Positions 21,407-30,415 of a DNA stretch of 64,000 bases are shown here, in pieces; the first letter of the stretch is position 1; every line of letters begins with the position of its first letter. Made by a program: the position numbers and the translations under genes. Origin of the DNA: Tillandsia leiboldiana. Taxonomy: Eukaryota > Streptophyta > Magnoliopsida > Poales > Bromeliaceae. The stretch spans positions 18,362,484 through 18,426,483 of the forward strand of contig CM055066.1 of the NCBI GenBank assembly GCA_029204045.2, given 5' to 3'. The notes beneath the pieces were generated by a model. The model searched no databases and was not told where the DNA came from. It saw nothing but the letters and a program-made list of their open reading frames with translations.

Positions 21407-22433
21407 GGGTCATGATTCGGCCCACATCGGTCATCGGTGGATCGATTCAAGTATCAAGGTGGAACTTTTGGAGTATTCAGGGGGTCTACAAGCGAAGGGC
21501 TTCATCGACCGGTTAAACACGATCGTGCGCATCTTCAAATATAAGGATGTGTCCAAAGATAAAAAGGTGAAGTTACTCGCCTTAAAGCTCAAAGGATGAG
21601 CTTCAGCATGGTGGGAACAATTGAATAAAACTTGGCAAAGGAAAGGTAAGCCGAAGATTACAAATTAGGAGCATATGAAGAAGAAGAAGATGAAAGAGTA
21701 ATTCCTGCCTTTCAATTATACCCAAGACTTGTAACATCAGCTTTAGAACTTTCAACAAGGCAGCCGAACGGTGGTCGATTACACCAAGGAGTTCTATCAA
21801 CTGATCGCTCGAGATGATCTAGCCGAATCGGAGGAGGAACAGGTTGCAAGATACATTGGTGCGCTATGGCACTCAATTCAGGACGCGTTAAGTTTGCACG
21901 CAATCTAGGCGATATCCGAAATGTACCAACGTGCCTCGGTGGTAGACGCGCAACAAAGTCGAGTTGGGCTACGCACCGAGCAATAAAACAGGTGTCCGTT
22001 GTTTTCAATGTAGAAAGTTGGGTCACCTAGCCCGAGACTGTCAAAAGAATAACAGCCGACCTGGAAAGCAACTGTACATTGAACAGAACTCGGAGGATGA
22101 ACCGGATGAGTCTGGTGAACCTCTCTACAATGAGGAGGCAAATAAGGATGATCCTGATGGTCTCGATCGAGATCAAGGTACAGCTTTACTTATAAAGAAG
22201 ACGTGTTGGCACCGCGGCAACAAGAGGAAGATGATTGGCGGCGAACCAATATCTTTCATACACGTTGTACCGTGAAGGATAAGGTATGCAAGGTGATTAT
22301 CGACAGCGATAGTATCGAGAATATCGTCTCACAGGAGGTGGTACAGAAACTCGACTTGACGTGCGAGAAGCATCCTCGTCTGTACAAGTTGGGTTGGTTT
22401 AAGAAAGGAAGCGAAGTAAATGTTGACTCGCGG
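21407..22433 (+). pseudogene. Decayed gypsy gag (C-terminal) and protease
   Basis: It continues the gag of 19038-19372 after the solo LTR. The frames show a retrotransposon gag core (VELLEYSGGLQAKGFIDRLNTIV, then KLKG-stop-ASAWWEQL near 21590) and FYQLIARDDLAESEEEQVARYIGAL (21790-21870). A CCHC knuckle CFQCRKLGHLARDC follows (21997-22038), then the protease-like VIIDSDSIENIVSQEVVQKLDL (22292-22357), where the usual D-S/T-G is altered to DSDS. Several stops and frameshifts are present. The frame ends in VDSR at the Tekay insertion (22434) and resumes at 33373. Confidence 0.85.
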
Positions 22434-25336
22434 TGTCACGCCCCGGGGGATTTATTTAGCGGAAACGGCTTACAAAAGGCATGTACTCCCCTTTTTTTTT
22501 TTTCATTTGAAAACCTTCTTCCCCGGCGCGTGCCCAGACCCGCCGCATATACAGGATCACTCTACAAACGGACAGAGTCTCCCCTGTATATGCACGGCGT
22601 CGCGGTTTGTACAATGTTCAATAATGAGGAAACAGTCAATCACAACAATCCACTTCATACAACCATTCACAATATACTGAATTAACTCACGGCCGATTAG
22701 TTTGAAAGGATAAAACCCACGGTTGTTGAAACGGCGCCCACCCGGCACCCATATTTTGAAAACCGTTTTTGAAAGCAACATAAACTCAGGGTTTTGAAAA
22801 CAGTGCCCACACGACACTTAGGTTTTGAAATCCATTTTCGCAAAAGCAACATAAACTCAGGGTTTTGAAAACAGTGCCCACACGACACTTAGGGTTTGAA
22901 ATAATAGTTTTCGCAATCCGTTCTTTTATTTGCTATTTTATTTTCCAAAGCGGCCCACAGAAATATAAAGAAAAATAGACAATCCAATTGTCACCGTACC
23001 AACATCCACACCGACCCCACGAGGGTATCGAGAACCATCCACAGTCTACAAATAATAAATGGAATGCTAAAGTAAAGAGTAAAGTACTGTTCCGGTCTCC
23101 TGAGACCCAAAACCTCTAGCCGTGGCCTCACCGTCGCCTAACTCTCCCCCCTGTAGGACCCTGTCGCAAAGTGGGAAGTCAGCGACTAAACAAAAATGAT
23201 AATAATATAGCAGGTAAAGAAAACGTCCAACCGTAGTCTATCCGGAGCAACCACCCCTCCCCCCGCAAGGGAAAAGTAGAATCAAACACCTGTAAACCTG
23301 CAATACCCGATCCCGTCGGACAACTAAACCGACGAATCGCACCGCGCCCAAGTCGGACAACTAAACCGAATGGGTCGCACCGCTCCCACGTCGGACAACT
23401 AAACCGACGGGTCGCACCGCTCACACCTTGGCGCATACATGCCCCACAACTAAAGAGGCCCCACGCCGTCCTGTGGGTATACACGGGTCATGGACCACTT
23501 TTCCGGAAAAGCACACCCTTTGCGGTGGCCAAACCGCGGGTGCGCGTGTTGCAGCCGAGCATAGTAACCGTGAACCATATATATATATCAATGTATGAAA
23601 ATCGTATGAAATAACATATACATATCCGTGCATGAGAACTATATGAAACAATATATATATATTCACAGCATACTCCTATACGTGCAAGAGAGCGACATGA
23701 AACAATATGTATATTTAATCACGAGCACCGTAAAGCCATAACGAATAAATGATGCCTCCCTACCAGGTTTAACCCAAGTACACTTAAGGATGACCCCGTC
23801 CACCATGATAGAATTAAATGTTAAGACTTAAGAGTAAAAACCCACCTCTACGAGTGATGATCAAAGCGCTACCCCCCGTGTCCCGGTGCGCTCCCCGAAA
23901 CTATAAAAACCACCGGGAAGAAGTCAGCGACTACCAAACATAAAACAAGGAACAAGAACAGATATTCGGGTCCCGTCGCGGAACGGGCTCTCGGGTTCGA
24001 CGGCGGCGGCGGCGGCCGAGTCGGAACCCGAGGCGGCGGCCGAGTCGGAACCCGAGGCGGCGGCCGAGTCGGAACCCGAGGCGGCGGCGACCGTGCTGCC
24101 GCGTTGGCCGCACGCGTATCAGGCTCCGTGCGGTGTGAGGCCCGCACGGCTCCCTGACAGCGGCGGCCCTGCTCGGTGTCGGGTCCCCCCCGGGCGGCGC
24201 CCCGGTCCAGCACGGGCGCCCAGGCCGCAAGCACGGCTGCCCTGCGCGGCGCCCAGGTCCCGCGCGGGCGCCCAGCCCGCACGCACGGGCGGCCCCGCGC
24301 GGCGCCCAGGCTCCGCACGGGCGCCCAGCCCGCACGCACGGGCGACCCCGCGCGGCGCCCAGGCCCGCGCGGGTGCCAGACCCGCACGCACGGCGACCCC
24401 GCGCGGCGCCCAGGCTCCGCGCGGGCGCCCAGCCCGCACGCACGGGCGACCCCGCGCGGCGCCCAGGCCCGCGCGGGTGCCAGACCTGCACGCACGGGCG
24501 ACCCCGCGCGGCGCCCAGGCTCCGCGCGGGCGCCCAGCCCGCACGCACGGGCGACCCCGCGCGGCGCCCAGGCCCGCGCGGGTGCCAGACCCGCACACCC
24601 GGTGCCCTAGCCCTGCGCGCATGGGCGCCTCGCGACGGCGGTGGTGCGGCCGGCCGGGGTGTACCGTCTCCTCCCTTCCCGTGCGACGATCCGAAAGGAA
24701 CCCTAGCTATAAATAAAAACTCACATGACCAAAGCGCCTCCGACTCGCCGATGAAGAGGGAGGGAGAGAAGAGGATTATCCCGTTCTTGCGTGCCCGGTT
24801 CCGGAGGTGTGCGGTGTTCTTCCCTTTCCTCGATCGTTCTGCCGCGGTTCCTCGCGCCGATCGGATGGGAAGAGGAGGGTTTGGGAGGGGCGGTTTCTTG
24901 TCCTTCTTCAAGTCGCGATGTAACAGAGGTGAGAGGAACGGTAGGGGGGGGCTAAATCTGAACCTACACCAACGAATTAAAAGAATAGCCGCCCGTACAC
25001 GGGAACTTAACCCTAAGTCCCAAAAAGCAATTCAATCTCGGCGAAATGAGTTTGGGAGCGAACCTGGGTCCGGTCCGCCTCGAAGAACGTGTAAGTCGCC
25101 TGAACTGCTGCCAACTTCCGGAATTTATTCTGGGAGATTCCGGGGTCAGAATCCAGAACCGATTTCGCCCCCGTTTTCCACTTCGCGAGCTCTATTGTCT
25201 AAAAATACCCGCAAGCCCCGACAGTCTGCCCAGAGATAAAGAAAAATAATTCACCCCTGGACCCCTTAGTCGAAAAGCGGATTAACAAGAATTCAAAGGA
25301 AAGTCTAGAAAGACAAATAAAGCCGCGGTTATTACA
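22434..25336 (-). mobile_element. 3' LTR of the Tekay element (2903 bp)
   Basis: The - strand starts TGTAATAACCGCGG at 25336 and ends GGGGCGTGACA at 22434. The promoter side is at high coordinates: TATTTATAG with AGGGTTCC following, near 24700-24720. The GC-rich minisatellite (24278-24591, six units) then lies in the transcribed leader. Long ORFs on both strands in that zone are artefacts of 80-percent GC sequence. Confidence 0.93.
24278..24591. repeat. GC-rich minisatellite, six 52-bp units (3' LTR)
   Basis: Two unit types alternate, A-B-A-B-A-B: type A contains CAGGCTCCGCGCGGGCGCCC and type B contains CAGGCCCGCGCGGGTGCCAG, each starting CGCACGCACGGGCG. The partner LTR has seven units ending B-B. 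All units are CpG-dense. Confidence 0.9.
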
Positions 25337-25348
25337 CCACTCACCTCT
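25337..25348 (-). promoter_or_regulatory. Polypurine tract of the Tekay element
   Basis: The - strand reads AGAGGTGAGTGG immediately before the 3' LTR start at 25336. It is less G-rich than the AGTGGGGGAGGA of gypsy-B and the LARDs. Confidence 0.6.
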
Positions 25349-25372
25349 AAAAACGAGTTTCGTCCTCGAAAC

Positions 25373-25832
25373 TCAAACCCGGGTGGTGGTGAAGAGGTCG
25401 GGGTAGCACTCCCTCATCTTAGATTCCAGCTCCCATGTTGCTTCTCGTTTTTCCTGGTTGCTCCAGAGCACCTTCACGTAGGGGATGACTCGGTTCCGCA
25501 GTGCTTTGTTTTCTCTTGCTAGGTTACGCACGGGGGTTTCCTCGAAGCTTAGATCCTCCTTGAGCTCGAATGTGGAGACGTCCAACACGTGTGACGGGTC
25601 GGATAGATATTTCCGGAGCATGGACACGTGGAAGACGTTGTGGACCCGGTCGAGATTAGGGGGGTAGGGCAAGGCGGTACGCCACTGGGCCTATGCGCTC
25701 CAAGATCTCAAAAGGCCCCACAAACCGTGGGCTCAACTTGCCCTTCAGCCCGAAACGCTTGATCCCTCTGGATGGCGAGACCCGTAAGAACACGTGTTCC
25801 CCCACTTGAAATTCCAAATCGCGGCGCCGTCA
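25373..25832 (-). pseudogene. Tekay pol C-terminus after an in-frame stop (chromodomain-like tail)
   Basis: It continues the polyprotein past a TGA at 25830-25832, where gypsy-B has a Thr codon in SYADTRRRDLEF. The same frame reads RRRDLEF and onward to GPVAYRLALPP. A run of six G (+ strand, about 25659-25664) then shifts the frame by one. The tail resumes as NLDRVHNVFHVSMLRKYLSDPSHVLD and ends ATWELESKMRECYPDLF before the stop at 25373. These are the only two defects I see in the coding region, and both fall in the integrase C-terminal and chromodomain part. The G run is also a plausible sequencing-error site. Confidence 0.85.
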
Positions 25833-28800
25833 GTCTGCGTAGCTCTTCTGTCGGCTTTGGGCGGTCAGTAACCGCCGCCTGATGAGGCGCACCTTCTCCT
25901 CAGTCTCTTCCACCAAGTCGGGTCCCAGGAATTTCCGTTCACCTAAGTCGTCCCAACAGATCGGGGATCGGCAGCGTCTCCCATACAAAGCTTCGTAGGG
26001 TGCCATCTGGATGCTGGCCTGGTAGCTATTGTTGTAGGCGAATTCCACGAGGGGTAGGTAGCGTGCCCAACCGACTCCCCAGTCAAGTACACAGGCGCGT
26101 AGCAGGTCCTCGAGGGTCTGAATCACTCGCTCCGACTGTCCGTCCGTCTGAGGGTGGAAAGCTGTGCTGAAGTGTAGCTTGGTCCCCAGGGCTTGCTGTA
26201 GACTTTGCCAAAACTTCGAGACGAAGCGGGTGTCTCTATCCGAGGTGATCGATGCCGGCACTCCGTGCAGTCTCACGATCTCGCTGAGGTAGACTTGAGC
26301 CAACTGCTCTCTGGTCCAGGTTGTGTGGATGGGTAGGAAATGTGCTGCCTTGGTTAGCCGGTCCACAATGACCCAGATCGCGTCGTGCCCCTGCTGTGAA
26401 CGTGGGAACCCGGTGACGAAGTCCATAGTGATCTGATCCCACTTCCACTTCGGCACCGGTAAGGGCTGTAATTTTCCTGCAGGCCGCTGATGCTCTGCTT
26501 TTATCTGCTGGCATACCAGGCAATGAGCTACATGTCGTGTCACATCCCCCTTCAACTTGGGCCACCAGAAGGTCTGCTTGAGGTCCCTGTACATCTTCGT
26601 GCCCCCCGGATGCGCCGCATAAGGGGCGCGGTGTGCCTCTGTCAGAATCTCCTCCTTCAATTCCGGCGAATCCGGTACACAGAAACGCCCACGGAACCGC
26701 AAGACGCCGTCACTTCCCACTGCAAAGTCGTTCTCCTGGTTCGGGTGGATCTTGTCTCGCACGAGCTGTAAGTGCGGGTCCGTCAGTTGTCCTTCTCGGA
26801 TTTTCTCGAAAAGCGTCGGCTTGACCACCAACGCTGTCAGTCGAGCAACAGTGCCCGCTGATACCACCTCCAACCTCAGTCGCGAGAATTCCGCGATCAG
26901 GGTGCTCTGCTCAGTTATCGCGCGTGCCGGCGCCTCCTCCGGTTGCCCCTTCCTGCTTAAAGCGTCCGCCACCACGTTTGCCTTCCCGGGGTGGTATTGG
27001 ATTGTTAGATCGTAATCCTTCAACAATTCAAGCCACCGCCTCTGCCGCAAATTTAGCTCCTTTTGGGTGAACAGATACTTGAGACTTTGGTGGTCTGAAA
27101 AGACGTTACAGTGGACACCAAAGAGGTAGTGTCTCCATAACTTTAGGACGAAGACCACTGCAGCCAGTTCCAAATCATGAATCGGGTAGTTCTTTTCGTA
27201 ATCCTTCAGCTGCCTGGATGCATAGGCTATTACTTTTCCCTGTTGCATCAAAACACCCCCAAGTCCGATTCTCGATGCGTCGCAGTACACTTCATAATCC
27301 TCTCCGGGCGTTGGTAGTACTAGAATAGGCGCCCTGGTTAGCCTCCTTTTAAGTTCTTCGAAGCTCTCTTGGCACTTAGCCGTCCATAGAAACTTTTCCC
27401 CTTTCTTGGTCAACCGGTTTAAAGGGGCCGCAATCTTCGAGAAACCCTCGACGAAGCGTCTATAATATCCCGCCAGTCCCAAGAAGCTGCGGATCTCCGT
27501 CACTGTCGTCGGTGGTTGCCAGTCGATCACCGATTCCACCTTCTTGGGGTCCACGGCGATTCCCTCTGCCTTGATCACGTGCCCTAGGAAACCCACCTCT
27601 CGTAGCCAGAATTCACACTTCTTGAGCTTCGCGAACAGCCTCTGTTCCCTGAGGGTTTGGAGAATCGTTCGTAAATGGTCCTCGTGCTCCTCGTCGGTAG
27701 TTGAATAGATCAGGATGTCGTCGATGAAGACCACTACGAACCGGTCCAAGAAAGGTCTGAAGATCCGGTTCATCATGTCCATGAAGACGGCGGGGGCGTT
27801 CGTAAGTCCGAACGGCATAACCGTGAACTCGTAGTGGCCGTACCGGGTCCGGAAAGCGGTCTTTGGGATATCTTCGTTCCGAACCCGGAGCTGATGGTAG
27901 CCCGATTGCAGGTCGATCTTTGAGAACACCGTTGCTCCTCGCAGCTGGTCGAAGAGGTCATCAATTCTGGGCAGGGGGTACCTATTCTTCACAGTAACCT
28001 TGTTTATCCCCCTGTAGTCGATGCAGAGGCGCAGGCTTCCGTCTTTCTTCCGTACAAAGAGCACTGGTGCCCCCCAGGGTGACACACTCGGTCTGATAAA
28101 TCCTTTGTCCAAGAGGTCCTCCAGTTGCGCCTTAAGCTCCTTTAACTCTGCGAAGGCCATTCGGTAGGGCGCCTTTGTGATCGGTTGGGTACCCGGTACG
28201 AGTTCGATAGGAAAAACCACCTCTCGTTCAGGGGGTATCCCGGGCAGTTCCGTCGGGAAGACATCGGGGAAGTCCCTCACCACCGCAATGTCTGAAGGTG
28301 TCGCCGAGGGTCGTGTCACCAGGTCCACCGAGGCCAGGTAGGCCACGCACCCGCCTTCCACCAATCTTCTAGCCCTCGCCGATGAGATGATTGCTGGGAA
28401 GGAAATGCTCTTACACGCCAGGTACATATTCTCAGGAAAGCTCGGCTCTTGCAATTGTACCATCCGCTTCTCACAATCGATGAGCACTTGGTACAATGAG
28501 AGCCAATTCATGCCCAGCACTACGTCATACTCCTTCAGGGGGATTACCACCAAATCCCCTGGACAAGCCAGTCGCCCTAGATTGATCGGGCAGGCGGCCA
28601 CGTAGCTGACCGCCTCCAACACCCCCCCCGCCGTTTGGACCGTCAAACGATTTTGGAGGGGCACCACCCCAAGACCATGCACAAAAACGAAATCACTAGA
28701 AATGAAAGAGTGTGTTGCTCCGGTATCAAAAAGAGTTCTAGCGCGGGTACTTGAAACAGAAGTAATACCTGCAAGGGCGCCCTCCGGCGGATCCGTCTCT

Positions 28801-30194
28801 TGGCGGGTCATCGAGAAAACCCGCCCGCCAGGTTGTGGTTGCCTATCCTCCTCTCGTCGTGGTACAGGGGGTCTAGAAGTCGACCCCATTGGAGCTTTCC
28901 CCCGTCCTGACGTTTGTGGCGTGGGCGTAGAAGCTGCAGAGGACGCAGATCCCCAGACCAAGGGGCAGTTGCGGCGGGAGTGCCCCGATTTGCCGCATCG
29001 GAAACAGTGGTCACCCTTCTGGGGGCAATCTCCCGCTCGGTGTCCCCCCCCACAAATAACGCAAGGCCTGTCTCCCGTCCTCGGCCCTCCTGCCGGTGCG
29101 CTCCGAGATCCCGACTGTGGCCTCCACCGCTTGGGGGGTCGGCTTCCACCAGAAGAGCCTCCCCCGGAGTATTGTTGCGATCGCTTCTTTTCCTCATGGT
29201 GCGCCGGGCCCCCTCTCCTGGCGCGGGTAACGGCGAACCCACGCTCTACCACCGTGGCCCTGTCGACCACCTTCTGGAAGGTGTGCAAGTCGGCCGCTTG
29301 CACCACTTCGAAAATGTCACTCTGTAATCCATCCACGAAGAGCTGCGCCTTATGGGACTCGTCCCTTATCACGAAAGGGACGCAGTTGGCCAGTCGTACA
29401 AATTCGCGCTGATAGGCCATCACTGTTTTACTCCCCTGCTGGATATGGTTCAGGTCATCCTCCAATTTCTTTTTAACACTGCTTGTGAAAAAGGCTCCAA
29501 ACAGCTCCTGTTTGAACGCTGTCCATGACGGGAGCACGGCGGTGCCCTTTGTGGGGTCAGGGCGGACCGTCTTCCACCATAAGCGGGCGTTCCCCTCCAG
29601 GAAATGAACTGCCAGGGGAACCCGCTCGTCGTCCTCCATGAGTAAGTCCTCAAATAACTTTTCCATTGATCCCACCCACTTCTCGACGACCCAAGGATCA
29701 GTCGTCTCCCCGTCGAACGTGGGTGGGTCGTACTTCTTAAAGTCGGCCAGGTTGGCCCGCACGCGGTCCCGCTCAGTCAGCGGAACTGACCCCTCCCCCG
29801 TGGCGGCGGCAGCCACAGGAAGGGAAGGGGCGATCACGGTCTCCCCCGAGGCACCCCTGTTGGTGCTTCCCGGCGCCGGTCCCGCAGTTGCCGTCGCGGT
29901 TACCGCCGCTGGTATCGTCGTCTGGGGTGGGGGTACCTCGACTTCGGCAGTCGCTGTAGGGGTCACTCCCGCGCTGACCCCCGTCGCCGGCGCGCCTAGC
30001 CCCTGTGGAGGGGCGGTGGCGACCGTCACCGTCGCGGCCGGTTGTTGCTGCGTCAACTGACGCACGTGAGCCGTGAGAGACGCCAGCTGCCCCGCCATGT
30101 CCCTCAGCTGTTGTTGCAGGCGCTGGTTCTCTGCGGCCGCCGACGTTGTCGCGTCCGCCCCTGCATCCTCGGCCGATGATCTAGTACGGGCCAT
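25830..30194 (-). CDS. Tekay gag-pol polyprotein (gag, PR, RT, RNase H, integrase)
   Basis: A single open frame; I take the ATG at 30194 (MARTRSS), as upstream codons are leader. Domains by codon (counted from the frame start 30212): gag core about 150-320 (FKKYDPPTFDGETTDPWVVE); paired knuckles ending in CFRCGKSGHSRRNC, about 385-415; protease LFDTGATHSF, about 494; RT with LCIDYRGINKVT and the catalytic FIDD in VVFIDDILIYS, about 825; RNase H with VYCDASRIGLGG, about 976. Integrase follows with H2C2 (HPGGTKMYRDL...CLVCQQIKAEH), about 1200, and acids in MDFVTGFP (1262), SDRDTRF (1322) and QSERVIQTLED (1358). It makes the particle and copies and inserts the element. It stops early at a TGA (25830) before the chromodomain-like tail. 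All catalytic residues are present, so particles and RT may still be active and able to serve relatives lacking pol. Confidence 0.95.
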   Translation of the reverse strand: MARTRSSAEDAGADATTSAAAENQRLQQQLRDMAGQLASLTAHVRQLTQQQPAATVTVATAPPQGLGAPATGVSAGVTPTATAEVEVPPPQTTIPAAVTATATAGPAPGSTNRGASGETVIAPSLPVAAAATGEGSVPLTERDRVRANLADFKKYDPPTFDGETTDPWVVEKWVGSMEKLFEDLLMEDDERVPLAVHFLEGNARLWWKTVRPDPTKGTAVLPSWTAFKQELFGAFFTSSVKKKLEDDLNHIQQGSKTVMAYQREFVRLANCVPFVIRDESHKAQLFVDGLQSDIFEVVQAADLHTFQKVVDRATVVERGFAVTRARRGGPAHHEEKKRSQQYSGGGSSGGSRPPKRWRPQSGSRSAPAGGPRTGDRPCVICGGGHRAGDCPQKGDHCFRCGKSGHSRRNCPLVWGSASSAASTPTPQTSGRGKAPMGSTSRPPVPRREEDRQPQPGGRVFSMTRQETDPPEGALAGITSVSSTRARTLFDTGATHSFISSDFVFVHGLGVVPLQNRLTVQTAGGVLEAVSYVAACPINLGRLACPGDLVVIPLKEYDVVLGMNWLSLYQVLIDCEKRMVQLQEPSFPENMYLACKSISFPAIISSARARRLVEGGCVAYLASVDLVTRPSATPSDIAVVRDFPDVFPTELPGIPPEREVVFPIELVPGTQPITKAPYRMAFAELKELKAQLEDLLDKGFIRPSVSPWGAPVLFVRKKDGSLRLCIDYRGINKVTVKNRYPLPRIDDLFDQLRGATVFSKIDLQSGYHQLRVRNEDIPKTAFRTRYGHYEFTVMPFGLTNAPAVFMDMMNRIFRPFLDRFVVVFIDDILIYSTTDEEHEDHLRTILQTLREQRLFAKLKKCEFWLREVGFLGHVIKAEGIAVDPKKVESVIDWQPPTTVTEIRSFLGLAGYYRRFVEGFSKIAAPLNRLTKKGEKFLWTAKCQESFEELKRRLTRAPILVLPTPGEDYEVYCDASRIGLGGVLMQQGKVIAYASRQLKDYEKNYPIHDLELAAVVFVLKLWRHYLFGVHCNVFSDHQSLKYLFTQKELNLRQRRWLELLKDYDLTIQYHPGKANVVADALSRKGQPEEAPARAITEQSTLIAEFSRLRLEVVSAGTVARLTALVVKPTLFEKIREGQLTDPHLQLVRDKIHPNQENDFAVGSDGVLRFRGRFCVPDSPELKEEILTEAHRAPYAAHPGGTKMYRDLKQTFWWPKLKGDVTRHVAHCLVCQQIKAEHQRPAGKLQPLPVPKWKWDQITMDFVTGFPRSQQGHDAIWVIVDRLTKAAHFLPIHTTWTREQLAQVYLSEIVRLHGVPASITSDRDTRFVSKFWQSLQQALGTKLHFSTAFHPQTDGQSERVIQTLEDLLRACVLDWGVGWARYLPLVEFAYNNSYQASIQMAPYEALYGRRCRSPICWDDLGERKFLGPDLVEETEEKVRLIRRRLLTAQSRQKSYAD

Positions 30195-30395
30195 GTCTCT
30201 ACACAAAAACAACAGTCAGCTCTAGACTCCGCTAACATGCAACGAACCCCCCATCGAGAGAAAAGGACCCAGGCTCGTTCCGCCCCCTCGATCACTCGCG
30301 TCCTACTCTCCTATAATCTATCCATTCCATTCCTTTGTAGTTAAGTGAGGTATTCCTGTGGACGTCGGCACCAATTGTTGTGATTGAAAGCTAAG

Positions 30396-30407
30396 TCTCT
30401 GATACCA
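30396..30407 (-). promoter_or_regulatory. Primer-binding site of the Tekay element
   Basis: The - strand reads TGGTATCAGAGA, eight bases inside the 5' LTR end at 30416; it matches initiator tRNA-Met over 11 bases. Confidence 0.85.
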
Positions 30408-30415
30408 TCTTAATC

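Noticed and set aside
23869..25239. ORFs of 140-326 codons in the Tekay 3' LTR, repeated at 31852-33275.
   Set aside because: They translate the 52-bp GC minisatellite and change with its unit number; both LTR copies have them because the DNA is duplicated.
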